A stretch of 64,000 bases of DNA from Bacteroidaceae bacterium. GTDB taxonomy: Bacteria; Bacteroidota; Bacteroidia; Bacteroidales; Bacteroidaceae. The translations under genes were made by a program, and so were the position numbers. The stretch spans positions 27,229-91,228 of the forward strand of contig JAFUVE010000019.1 in assembly GCA_017483765.1 (NCBI GenBank). The letters are read 5' to 3'. Position 1 is the stretch's first letter. Each line of letters opens with the position of its first letter. Shown here piece after piece: positions 35,317 through 44,500 of this stretch. The notes under the pieces were generated by a model. The model had not been told where the DNA came from and searched no databases. It worked only from the letters and a program-made list of their open reading frames with translations.

Positions 35317-36726
35317 CTAATTTTGGTTTTCCTTCATGAAGACGCGCGGGTCGGTGATGACGCCGGTGATGGCTGCAGCGGCCGCAGTGAGCGGAGAAGC
35401 CAGAATGGTGCGGGCGCCTGGTCCCTGTCGACCCTCGAAATTACGGTTGGACGTAGAGACAGACAGTTTTCCTGCCGGAATCTTGTCGTCGTTCATGGCC
35501 AGACAAGCCGAGCATCCCGGCTGTCGGATTTCGAAACCAGCAGCCTCGAGCACGCGGTCGAGTCCCTCCTCATGAATCTGCTTGCTCACCATCCAGGATC
35601 CTGGTACGAGCCATGCCGTCACTCCGTCGGCCTTCTTCTTTCCTTTCACGAGATAGGTGAACATACGGAAGTCCTCTATACGTCCGTTGGTGCAAGCACC
35701 GAGGAAGACGTAGTCCACCTTCTTACCCAGGAGTTTCTCGCCTGGCTGGAATCCCATGTAGTCGAGCGACTTGATGAAAGAAGCCTGTCCAGCCTCATCG
35801 ATGGAATCGAGTGTCGGCACCGCCTCGTTGATGCCCATGCCCATACCCGGGTTGGTACCGTAGGTGATCATCGGCTCGATGTCCTCAGCCTGGAAGGTCA
35901 GCTCCTTGTCGAAGACGGCGTCGTCTCCGCTCTTGAGCGTCTTCCAGTATTCCACTGCCTTGTCCCATTCCTCGCCCTTCGGCGCATACTCACGTCCTTT
36001 GAGATAGGCGAACGTCTTCTCGTCGGGTGCGATGAATCCTCCACGTGCCCCCATCTCGATCGAGAGGTTGCAGAGCGTGAGACGTCCCTCCATGCTGAGG
36101 TTGCGTACTGCAGAGCCCGCATATTCCACGAAATAGCCTGTTGCTCCGCTTGTAGTGAGTTTCGACATGAGGTATAGCGCGATGTCTTTGGCAGTCACAC
36201 CCCATTTCAGTTGTCCCTCCACGTTGATACGCATGGACTTGGGTTTCTGCTGAAGGATGCACTGTGATGCCATGACCATCTCCACCTCCGATGTGCCGAT
36301 GCCGAACGCCACGGCTCCCACGGCCCCGTGGGTAGAAGTGTGAGAGTCACCGCACACGATGGTCATTCCCGGCAGGGAGAGTCCTCTTTCCGGTCCCACC
36401 ACGTGTATAATACCGTTCTTGTCGTCCATCATTCCGAAGTGTGTGAGTCCGAAGTCCGCCGCGTTCTTGGCGAGCGTGTCCACCTGGGTCTTGCTGACCG
36501 GGTCCTCGATTGGCTTGTCCTGGTCGTGAGTCGGCGTGTTGTGGTCGGGCATGCAGAAGATCTGGTCTGGACGCAGGCACTTGAGTCCACGTTGGCGCAT
36601 GCCTTCGAAAGCCTGGGGAGACGTCACCTCATGGCAATAGAGGCGGTCGATATAAAGCTGAGTTGGTCCGTCCTCCACGTTCTGAACGACGTGGGCGTCC
36701 CATATTTTGTCGAATAATGTGTTCAT
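35317..36726 (-). CDS. leuC: 3-isopropylmalate dehydratase large subunit
   Basis: 469 residues, with the three-domain aconitase fold and a [4Fe-4S] cluster. Signatures: [36 protein letters not shown] and [11 protein letters not shown], supplying cluster cysteines. It partners with LeuD. It lies second in the leu operon, 135 bp after leuA, in a gap filled by a CTAG-type 9-bp array. Confidence 0.96.
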   Translation of the reverse strand: MNTLFDKIWDAHVVQNVEDGPTQLYIDRLYCHEVTSPQAFEGMRQRGLKCLRPDQIFCMPDHNTPTHDQDKPIEDPVSKTQVDTLAKNAADFGLTHFGMMDDKNGIIHVVGPERGLSLPGMTIVCGDSHTSTHGAVGAVAFGIGTSEVEMVMASQCILQQKPKSMRINVEGQLKWGVTAKDIALYLMSKLTTSGATGYFVEYAGSAVRNLSMEGRLTLCNLSIEMGARGGFIAPDEKTFAYLKGREYAPKGEEWDKAVEYWKTLKSGDDAVFDKELTFQAEDIEPMITYGTNPGMGMGINEAVPTLDSIDEAGQASFIKSLDYMGFQPGEKLLGKKVDYVFLGACTNGRIEDFRMFTYLVKGKKKADGVTAWLVPGSWMVSKQIHEEGLDRVLEAAGFEIRQPGCSACLAMNDDKIPAGKLSVSTSNRNFEGRQGPGARTILASPLTAAAAAITGVITDPRVFMKENQN

Positions 36727-36782
36727 GAGAGCTATTTACGATTTAGAAATTGACGATTTACTATTTATTTTTGATTTTTTTT

Positions 36783-36860
36783 CAGGGGACTAGGGGGGCT
36801 AGATATTCTAGGGGTTCTAGATATTCTAGGGGGGTCTAGGGGGTCTAGTTTATCTAGAGA
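36783..36860. repeat. 9-bp-period array (CTAGNNNNN type)
   Basis: Seven CTAG-starting units (CTAGATATT, CTAGGGGTT, CTAGATATT, CTAGGGGGG and others) at 9-10 bp steps within the leuA-leuC gap. Confidence 0.85.
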
Positions 36861-36861
36861 A

Positions 36862-38358
36862 TTACAGCCCTTTGAATTTATTGATGCAGTCGATGTATGC
36901 TTCCACGGATGCGGCCACGATGTCGGTGTTGGCACCGAATCCATAGTACATCTGGTGGTTGTACTCCACCTGCATGTGTACCTTACCCACGTCGTCGGAG
37001 CCTTTGCTGATGGCCTGAATGGTGAATTCCTTGAGTGTCATCTGGCGGTTGATGATCTTCTTGAGCGCCTTGATGGCCGCGTCGACCGGTCCGTTTCCGC
37101 TTGCGCACTCCTCGAAGTGCTCACCGGCGATGTTGAGTCCGAGGCTTGCGACCGACTTGACGCCCACCCCGCTGGTCACCTGGAGGTACTCCATCTTGAT
37201 ACGGTGGTTCTCCGTTCGGTCGGCCCCAGCCAGCACGAGGATGTCGTCGTCGTTGATGTCTTTTTTCTTGTCAGCCAGCTTGAGGAAATCCTGGTACACC
37301 TTGTCAAGTTTCTCTTGCGAGAGTTCCACTCCCAGCACATGCAGACGGTTTTTGAGTGCGGCCCTTCCGCTTCTGGCCGTGAGCACGATTGCGTTGTCGT
37401 CGATTCCGACGTCGTGCGGGTCGATGATCTCGTAGGTCTGCACGTTCTTCAGCACACCGTCCTGATGGATGCCGCTTGAGTGTGCGAACGCGTTCTTTCC
37501 GACGATGGCCTTGTTGGGCTGTACCGGCATGTTCATGAGGCTGGAGACCATTCGGCTGGTTGGGTAGATCTTGGAGGTGTTGATGTTGGTCTCGATGCCG
37601 ATGTGCTTATGGCATTTGAGGATCATGGCCACTTCCTCGAGCGAGGTGTTTCCAGCCCGCTCCCCGATGCCGTTAATAGTCACCTCCGCCTGTCTTGCGC
37701 CGTTGAGGATTCCGCTCATGGTGTTGGCCGTGGCCATACCGAGGTCGTTATGGCAGTGAGTTGACAGGATGGCGTTCTCGATGCCCGCCACATGGTCGCA
37801 GAGGTACTTGATTTTCTCTCCGTACTCCGCCGGCAGGCAATAGCCAGTGGTGTCAGGAATGTTGACCACCGTTGCCCCCGCCTTGATGACCGCCTCGACT
37901 ACCCTGGCGAGATACTCGTTGTCCGTTCTTCCCGCATCTTCGGCATAGAACTCCACGTCGTCGACGAACCTGCGTGCGTACTTCACGGCCGCCACCGCGC
38001 GCTCGATGATTTCCTCGCGGTTGGAGTTGAACTTATACTTGATGTGAGAGTCGGACGTACCGATTCCAGTGTGGATTCGCTTGTGTTTCGCAAACTTCAG
38101 TGCTTCCACCGCCACGTCGATGTCCTTCTGCACGGCCCGTGTAAGCGCACAGATGGTAGGCCAAGTGACGGCTTTTGATATTTCAATCACAGAGTTGAAA
38201 TCGCCCGGGCTGGATATGGGGAATCCCGCCTCGATGACATCCACACCCAAGGCTTCCAGCTGTCGTGCCACCTGGATTTTCTCCACGGTGTTGAGCTGAC
38301 ATCCCGGTACTTGTTCTCCGTCCCTGAGGGTGGTGTCGAAAATGAATAATCTGTCCAT
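36862..38358 (-). CDS. leuA: 2-isopropylmalate synthase
   Basis: 498 residues. Committed step of leucine synthesis: acetyl-CoA plus 2-ketoisovalerate. The TIM barrel starts [18 protein letters not shown], with [14 protein letters not shown] and [16 protein letters not shown], and [12 protein letters not shown] in the subdomain. A C-terminal LeuA regulatory domain (from about 380) would bind leucine for feedback inhibition. First structural gene of the operon, 249 bp downstream of the leader-peptide stop. Confidence 0.96.
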   Translation of the reverse strand: MDRLFIFDTTLRDGEQVPGCQLNTVEKIQVARQLEALGVDVIEAGFPISSPGDFNSVIEISKAVTWPTICALTRAVQKDIDVAVEALKFAKHKRIHTGIGTSDSHIKYKFNSNREEIIERAVAAVKYARRFVDDVEFYAEDAGRTDNEYLARVVEAVIKAGATVVNIPDTTGYCLPAEYGEKIKYLCDHVAGIENAILSTHCHNDLGMATANTMSGILNGARQAEVTINGIGERAGNTSLEEVAMILKCHKHIGIETNINTSKIYPTSRMVSSLMNMPVQPNKAIVGKNAFAHSSGIHQDGVLKNVQTYEIIDPHDVGIDDNAIVLTARSGRAALKNRLHVLGVELSQEKLDKVYQDFLKLADKKKDINDDDILVLAGADRTENHRIKMEYLQVTSGVGVKSVASLGLNIAGEHFEECASGNGPVDAAIKALKKIINRQMTLKEFTIQAISKGSDDVGKVHMQVEYNHQMYYGFGANTDIVAASVEAYIDCINKFKGL

Positions 38359-38451
38359 TATTTTTATAAGTTTAGAGTTTAGAGTTGAGAGTTTAGAGCG
38401 AAGTTACTCTTTTTAGTTGAAAGTTGAATGTTTAAAGTTTAATGAGGATAG

Positions 38452-38502
38452 TGAGTTGAGAATTATAGAGGATTCGAGATTTCGAGACCTCGAGTTTTCT
38501 CA
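38452..38502. repeat. 9-bp-period array (TCGAGANNT type)
   Basis: Units around CGAGATTT, CGAGACCT and CGAGTTTT between the attenuator region and leuA. Confidence 0.55.
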
Positions 38503-38539
38503 GTTATTTTTTGTAGTTGCTCCTCATTGCATTAAAGCA

Positions 38540-38576
38540 ATAGCCTTTCTCATTCGCCCGGAACAAGAAAGGCTAT
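38540..38576 (-). promoter_or_regulatory. Candidate attenuator hairpin of the leu operon
   Basis: Stem ATAGCCTTTCT / AGAAAGGCTAT (38540-38550, 38566-38576) downstream of the leader peptide. Its loop holds GTTCCGGGC, complementary to GCCCGGA just before the leader stop, so alternative pairing is possible. No T run follows directly, so termination would be non-classical. Confidence 0.5.
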
Positions 38577-38607
38577 AAAGATATGCATACATAGACACAC
38601 ACCAGCA

Positions 38608-38682
38608 TCAAGCCTCTCCCGCTCCGGGCTTAATAAGTCGTAGCGACAGAATACTGCTGATAGATATGCTGATAATATACAT
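38608..38682 (-). CDS. Ile/Leu-rich leader peptide of the leu operon
   Basis: 24-codon frame beginning MYIISISISSILSLRLI and ending GEA, then TGA. It has six Ile codons and three Leu codons in 17 residues, far above chance, directly after a promoter and before alternative hairpins. That is the layout of amino-acid attenuation: stalling of ribosomes when charged tRNA-Ile or tRNA-Leu is scarce would alter downstream pairing. The bias to Ile as well as Leu fits an operon that serves both pathways through the cimA-like gene. Not tested. Confidence 0.65.
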   Translation of the reverse strand: MYIISISISSILSLRLIKPGAGEA

Positions 38683-38701
38683 GATTTCTGCTATTTGAAC
38701 T

Positions 38702-38710
38702 GCAAAATTA
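38702..38710 (-). promoter_or_regulatory. Promoter of the leu operon
   Basis: The minus strand reads TAATTTTGC with TTG 19 bp upstream, 20 bp before the leader-peptide ATG. Confidence 0.65.
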
Positions 38711-38869
38711 GTAATAAAAGTTGGTTGTACAAAACATTTCGGTAAAATTCTTCCTTTCAACTTACGTATTAAAGCAAAAACGGCTCAGAAAGTAACAATT
38801 CGAAATACATTCAGGGCAATTTTGTTTGATTCAGTAGAAAAAGATGGCGAAAGGCAATTGGCAGTCAAA

Positions 38870-38908
38870 AAGCAGAATGCCGTGCGATTCGCATCGTACG
38901 ACATTCCC
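38870..38908 (-). terminator. Probable terminator of the small membrane protein gene
   Basis: Imperfect hairpin GAATGCCGTGCGAT / ATCGTACGACATTC (38876-38907, two G-T wobbles) followed on the minus strand by TGCTTTTTG. The rest of 38711-39054 shows no gene. Confidence 0.5.
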
Positions 38909-39054
38909 TCAAAAAATAAACCCAAAATTTGTTATGACGACTCATAACGTCCATTCAGCTTTGAGTAACATTATGTGTTTTTGTGGTATTAGATTTATGC
39001 GCATCTGTGCGCATGGTTAAAGAGATTGGGTCATGTGTGTTGTCTGCTTCCTGG

Positions 39055-39303
39055 TCAGGAGAGGCACCTCCTGCAGCTTCGCAGCGCCATTGCAAACCAT
39101 CCGAGTGCAAGGCACGATGTCCAGAACGGCGCAGCTGCTGTGAGGATGAGCACAAAGAATGCGATGATGGCGTTGAGGATGGCACGTGCCTGACGCGGCG
39201 ACACGTTTTCTTCCATAATGCCTGAGAAAAGAACGGCAAAAAATCCGAGTACAGACTTCTTGGTCACTACGTTCTGCTGGTTGTTCACTGTCATTGTTTC
39301 CAT
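39055..39303 (-). CDS. Small membrane protein of unknown function
   Basis: 82 residues. A polar N terminus (TVNNQQNVVTKKS), a first hydrophobic stretch (VLGFFAVLFSGIM), the charged loop EENVSPRQARA and a second hydrophobic stretch (ILNAIIAFFVLILTAAAPFW) suggest two membrane segments. The end is Arg/Cys-rich (RSCRRC). The ATG at 39303 follows TAACTTTGC (39364-39372, minus) by 60 bp and is preferred to an earlier in-frame start. No family is recognised. Confidence 0.55.
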   Translation of the reverse strand: METMTVNNQQNVVTKKSVLGFFAVLFSGIMEENVSPRQARAILNAIIAFFVLILTAAAPFWTSCLALGWFAMALRSCRRCLS

Positions 39304-39607
39304 ATATTTTTCCTTTCTATAATAAATTAGGTGATACAATAATAACTTTTGATTTTCGACAGTGCAAAGTTACGACACAACTGTGCCAACCTACGTCAAC
39401 GAAAATTTTATTTTTCGCCAATTTTCGGCTTTTTAGTTAAACAACGTTAACAAATATACAAATATACATCATTTTTAAAATTTACACAACCAATATTTAG
39501 TTAATTTTTATTAATCAAAGGGCGTTTTTTCAAGCATTTCAACAAAAGTTTCGGGTGGATTCGCTGCAGGAGCAAGTCAGAGAAGCCCCTGAAGAACTCA
39601 AAAAAAT

Positions 39608-39649
39608 CCGAAAACGTGGAAAAGGGATGGAATTTCATTGTAACTTTGC
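39608..39649 (+). promoter_or_regulatory. Promoter with shared CCGAAAAC element (site B)
   Basis: CCGAAAACGTGGAAAA (39608-39623), 17 bp, then TAACTTTGC (39641-39649). The 16-mer is identical to that at 58181-58196. Confidence 0.75.
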
Positions 39650-39752
39650 ACTCAGAACCATGTGGAACGGCACAAGCCCCCACCCTGCCGGAGGGCAGAC
39701 GCGTGAAGTCCGTCCGCATGGCAACATGAAAAACCTTAAAACAAAAAAAAAA

Positions 39753-40238
39753 ATGAAAGACATTGTAATCACACTGAAGAAAGACGCCCTGATGTACAGC
39801 ATCGACTACATGACGTACAAGGTGGCGAAAGTGCATTTTTCGGATCAGACTCCAGAGTTGGCCGCAGAGGTGGCCTCCACGCCGTCGGACAAGGACTATA
39901 TGGACGAACTGACGGAAAGCGGCCTTGAGAACGTGCGCGGCGAGCTACGCTGGTGCGTGGCGGACAAGAACCGCGTGGCCGGCGACGACTGCGTATGTCC
40001 TGCCCGCGGAGCGTACGACATCGTGTTGCGCGTGCGCAACGACAGCGGTGTCGACCCTCAGACGCTTGGCCGCATGCTCCACGACTATGTGGCCTACTAC
40101 GTGGCCTACCGCTATCTGCTGCTGACGGTTCCTGCTGTTGCAGCCTCCCTGGCCGCCCTGGCGGAGGCAGAGCTGAACAAGGTGTATAACCACGTGCGGG
40201 AAGAGATGCCAACCACGACCCCGCTGCTGTGGAAGTAG
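39753..40238 (+). CDS. Hypothetical protein, possible paralogue of the 58.4-kb gene
   Basis: 161 residues, no signal peptide. Predicted layout: helix (LKKDALMYSIDYMTYKVAKV), a second helix (DYMDELTESGLENVRGEL), a strand around YDIVLRVRN, then a long C-terminal helix pair (LHDYVAYYVAYRYLLLTVP, AALAEAELNKVYNHV). The same order, with the same Y...Y..W/Y..L..VP..A spacing, is seen in the first gene of the capsid-like cluster (58398). The ATG at 39753 is chosen because promoter site B lies inside the longer frame, and AACCTTAAAA precedes the start. The function is unknown; phage head-connector-like is a guess. Confidence 0.65.
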   Translation: MKDIVITLKKDALMYSIDYMTYKVAKVHFSDQTPELAAEVASTPSDKDYMDELTESGLENVRGELRWCVADKNRVAGDDCVCPARGAYDIVLRVRNDSGVDPQTLGRMLHDYVAYYVAYRYLLLTVPAVAASLAALAEAELNKVYNHVREEMPTTTPLLWK

Positions 40239-40338
40239 CATTCACGACAACTGTATACGAAGTTCCAGGCAAACAGGCATAAGGGACAGAAACAGAAAAA
40301 GTCCGTCAAAAAAATTTGGACGGAAAGGAAAAAAGCAT

Positions 40339-40347
40339 TAATTTTGC
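40339..40347 (+). promoter_or_regulatory. Promoter -7 box before the 40.57-kb gene
   Basis: TAATTTTGC, preceded by an A/G-rich stretch with a CCGTC...GACGG inverted repeat (40303-40323). The 223-bp stretch to the next start contains two AACCTTAAAAT words and a divergent family B repeat (about 40470-40518), and no gene. Confidence 0.5.
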
Positions 40348-40570
40348 AACACCAAAGAAAACACACCGTGTCTGCCATGCAGACCATTTTACTTTCAATC
40401 GTTTAACAACCTTAAAATTTAATACTTCAGGAATTGGTGTGAAAGAAGATCATACATCGCTGTTTGACCGTGCTTCGCCGGTCTGATGTGCGGACGAGGA
40501 CGTCCACAACCCCAATGGAAATGTAAGACCCACACGAAATCCTGAATAACCTTAAAATCATTATTTTATC

Positions 40571-40954
40571 ATGACAAACACACAAGAACGCAATGCTGAA
40601 CTGTACGCATTGTACCGCAAGTACATGCGGGAAGACCACACCACCCACAGCGAGGCCGTCCGTGCGGCCGTAAATTCTCCAGCCAGCCGTTTCTGGCTCA
40701 GTCCCAACTACCTGTGTATCGTGTTCTCCGCCATTCGGAAGGGGTCATCCCCTTCCCCACGCCGCAAGCTGACGAAGTCTCCAATCTACAGGCAGCTCTA
40801 TGACGACTATCTGAAACTGAAGGACCGTCCGCTCTACCGCAACCTACCGATGGAGGCGATATGCGACTTGCTCGTCAACCGTCCCGCCCCCTCGTTTTTC
40901 CTAAGCGAGAAACGAGCCGACGAGATCATCCGGAAAGTGAAGAATAGAAAATGA
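40571..40954 (+). CDS. Hypothetical protein with an internal duplication
   Basis: 127 residues, basic, all-helical by appearance. Two halves share one pattern: YALYRKYM...SEAVRAAVNSPASRFWLS...CIVFSAI and YDDYLKLK...MEAICDLLVNRPAPSFFLS...DEIIRKV. Each is a Y..Y helix, an EA....VN.PA..F.LS core and a final helix. A small helical, possibly nucleic-acid-binding repeat protein is plausible from the Arg/Lys content, but no family name is assigned. It lies 332 bp after the 39.75-kb gene on the same strand, with its own -7 box. Confidence 0.65.
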   Translation: MTNTQERNAELYALYRKYMREDHTTHSEAVRAAVNSPASRFWLSPNYLCIVFSAIRKGSSPSPRRKLTKSPIYRQLYDDYLKLKDRPLYRNLPMEAICDLLVNRPAPSFFLSEKRADEIIRKVKNRK

Positions 40955-41104
40955 AGAATGAAGAATAGAAAATGAAGAATGAAGAATGAAGAATGAAGAA
41001 TGAAAAATTTATTTACCCTGGTGATGGTTTTAGGTAATGACAAGAAGACGAGAAGACATGAAGACGAGAATACGAGAAGACGAGAAGGCAAGACGATAGT
41101 CAGC
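40936..41104. repeat. GAAGAATGAAGAATA heptamer array and AAGACGAGAA repeats
   Basis: Copies of GAAGAATG/GAATAGAAAAT run from the stop of the preceding gene to about 41000, followed by AAGACGAGAA/GAAGACATG copies to about 41095. No gene is seen up to 41232. Confidence 0.75.
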
Positions 41105-41232
41105 TATGAGCAGCACTCAAATGGAGCAGAAGTTGAGGAAGAAAAAATCCCGGAACTCAGACGACAAGCGACGGGTTCCGGGACTGGAAAAATATTTGCT
41201 TAACTTAACTATAGCCTTTATCTACGGCGGCA

Positions 41233-41433
41233 TCACCAGAGTGAGTATTTCTGGACTTGCCCGAAGTCGGCGGCGGCAGCGGCAGCTTCCTCCTCTTCGA
41301 GTTCGTCGCGTTCCTTTACCGGCGCTCTGCCAGTCTCGAAGCTCTTGTCATTGATATCAAATTCCATGATGGCCTCCTTGCCGTCTATCATAGCAACAAC
41401 TGTATATGGCTTGATATAAAATTTCTTTTTCAT
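41233..41433 (-). CDS. Small conserved-type protein KKKFYIKPYTVV
   Basis: 66 residues, no signal peptide. It starts KKKFYIKPYTVVAMIDGKEAIM and ends in an acidic and Ala-rich stretch (DELEEEEAAAAAADFG). Short proteins opening with KKxYxKPxxxVV are familiar next to large secreted genes in Prevotella; their role is unknown, and a leader-core layout as in secreted peptides is one idea. It lies 96 bp after the large secreted gene on the same strand, so it is probably cotranscribed. The ATG at 41433 is chosen over a frame that extends into the upstream stop. Confidence 0.6.
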   Translation of the reverse strand: MKKKFYIKPYTVVAMIDGKEAIMEFDINDKSFETGRAPVKERDELEEEEAAAAAADFGQVQKYSLW

Positions 41434-41528
41434 TTTGATCAAAATATAAAAGTTCATCATATTCAGTGGGCTGAGTTCTGCCCGGTCTTCACATATCTCA
41501 GGAAGGCCGGGCAGGCTCATTCCGCTTT

Positions 41529-44500
41529 TCACTTAACCATAATCTTCTTGCCGTTCTGGATATAGACACCCTTCTGAGCAGGCAGCCCTTGAATCTTCAC
41601 ACCCGATACAGTGTAGAACGTGCCGTTGACGTCGATTCCAGCGTTGTCCGCACCTTCCACGATGTTGATTTCGGTCGGCGTATCGTCCGGGTCGTCGTTG
41701 ATTGAGAAGAAGAGTGCCTTGACACTTGCTCCCTGCAGCACAGACTGATTGATGACGAAGTATGCACGGTTGGACTTGAGCTTGCCGCCGGCAGCCTTGA
41801 GTCTGTAGAATGCCGGTTCGTCAGCCGTATTTTCGTCGTCCATACCGACGGTGTTGAAGATGTTGGTGAAGAGGTAGCGATAAGTACCGCTCTCAGCCGG
41901 TGCCACAGCTCCTGTGTAGATATCCACATCTGTCTCCACCTTCTCGCCATCCTTATACTCATAGAGAGTCTCCGTAGACTTGGTACCGGAGTTCTCGTCG
42001 AATGTGACGCCAACCAGCATATTACCATTCACGTCCAGACGTTCTGTTGCGTTGACACCCGGGACGAAGAGCGGATGCAGCGTCTCGTTATCCACGGTAT
42101 AGACGATAAGTCCGGTGTTTGCGGGTACCGGCTTGTCGGCAATGACGCCTTCCACCTTGGCCGTCTCACGGCTTCTGTTCACTTCTGAGATACCGTCAGC
42201 CTTGATGATCATGGCAGTCATGTCGTATCCTGTGTAGTATCCAGTGAGGCTGTAGTCGATGTCCTTCGTCTGGCAGTCGGTGCTGTAGAACTTGTCTGGC
42301 TGAGAGGCAGATGCCATACGAGCCTCCTTGAAGATGTTGGTGACAGCGATACCCTTGACGTTCACGTCCTTGAGTTCGAGGAGCACGTCCACCTTGGCCG
42401 TTCCATCGCTGAACTCGTCCTTCTCTACAGGGATTTCATAGAGGTTCTCGTTCGTCCCGTCCACCTTGGTTTTTGTAGGTTCAACAGGATTTCCATTGTT
42501 GTCGACGACAGCATTATCGCTGTTAGGCTCAAGGCGCACATATACCGTACATCCTTCCGGCACATCCGGTACCACGATGGTGGTCGTCTCGCTGTTGCCG
42601 ACCTTCAGTCCAGCGTCATCGCCCTCTGTGTCGACGGCAATGTTGCTCAATCCTGTAGAGAACCCGGCGTTATCTGTAGAAGTGAGGAATCCGAGCCCGT
42701 CATATTCTTTCACGTCATCGTCCGTCCCATTGGTAAGTTCCGTGTTCTGCACATAGTTGGTCTGTCCGGTTGTGTTCGGCGTGTAGGAACCGTCGGAGTT
42801 CTGTCCCCATCCATTTTCCGGGGTGAGCTTTCCCTTCGTCTCGTCAGATATATTGGTGAAGTCCCAAGTATAAGGATATTCCTGAGTCGTCTCCCCACCC
42901 TCAATGATTGTTATCTTCGTCTCTTCCATGTCCACAACATAATTGCTGGCTGTTTCCAAGGTGCCCTCAGAACCGCCACCCGTGTCCAGACGAGCATAGA
43001 CTTTCTGTACCACGACAGCCGTACCATGTCCGCCAGTCACGGTGAGCGTACCATCAGGCTGGATGCTGATAGCTCCTGGTGCAAAGGATCCTTGGATATC
43101 CTTCAGCGTGTACTTGATATGGTGCCAAGCCTCCTGATGTGTAAACTTACTATTCCAGCTGCTGCTGTACTGATGCGTGAATCCACTTCCATCATGTCTG
43201 TGAAGCACGGTAGCAGATGCAACCATCTCATTATCTGAAAGGAGGAGATCCGTATCGATAAACTCATCGCTGACAGCGATTTGCTTCATGTGTACCCATC
43301 CTTCATCGTACTTATTGGTATAAGTGGTACCTTTATTGATATAGGTGTGAGCATTCTCAGATACGCTGATCGTGACATCGCCATCACTTGCTGCACGGAA
43401 CTCAATCCATCCATAGTCGTCCTTACCACCTTGGTTGAGCACACAGATATCATCCGTGATAGGTCTTTCGTCAAGGTCCATGGCATTACCCAGCGTGATA
43501 TAGTCTCCCGAGTTAGGTGCATGGCGCTCAAACTTGATAGCGACATAGTCTCCTCTCTTCAATTTAGGTACAATCAGGGTGCTCCCCTTCGTCATAGCTC
43601 CATAGGTAGTGGAATTCTCCTGGATGTCGTCCTTGTCATAAGAAAGCATAGCGCGGAGGAGTCCATCGACAAATGCCGGAGAGTTCGCCAGAGAGTCATC
43701 GAATTGCTCCTGTGTGTATGATGTTCCGAAGAACTCATTGTAGTTGGCCACTTCTTTCAGGTTTTTGCCGTTGGCCAGCAGTCCGAATTTCTTGATGTCA
43801 GAGTTGACAACCAATCCAGCCGTCTCACCGATATACGCTGCATTGTTGCCCTCGAGCGTCTCGTTTGCCGTGAGCACGGAGTTGTTAAGGTATTCGAGAT
43901 TGCGGGTAGTCTGGTTATACTGACGAACTTCGTAAGTTACGCCCCAGTCCATGTCCTTAGCCAGTCCCTGAGCTTCCTCGTCATTGGAATTAGCCTTGAG
44001 ATTCCATACCTTATTCTGATAAGGCACAGTGATCACATAGTAGATCATGTCAGATTGTTCACCGCTTCCGATGGTTGCTTTCACCACGATAGCACCACCA
44101 TCACCAACAATGTTGCTGACCGTACCGTCAGGGTTAAGCGTGGCAGAAGTGATGTCGCCCTTCAGTTCCATCGTGTAGGTAGGCACAGTAGGCTGCACAC
44201 CGATGACCTGTTGTCCAACCGGATTGCTCTCAGCCCGCTCGCCCATATCAAGGACGATAGACTTTTCTTCATACCTGAAATTAGACTCGAAGCTGAACGA
44301 CTTCAGTTGATAAGTGCTCCAAGCGTTGATTCCATTGGTTGACGGGATGTTTCCATACAGATAATAAGTATGTCCGGCCTCCACATCCACAACCGTAGTT
44401 TGCATAGCCGATGCGTCACTTGTAGTGACCGTAGCGACCGGTGTGAATGAATAGCTAGCAGGTACATCCGTCTTCTCCAAGTCAGCAATCTGAATCATGT

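Noticed and set aside
39555-39752. N-terminal extension of the 39.75-kb protein
   Set aside because: The extension contains the promoter site B and TAACTTTGC, so it is not translated from the mapped promoter.
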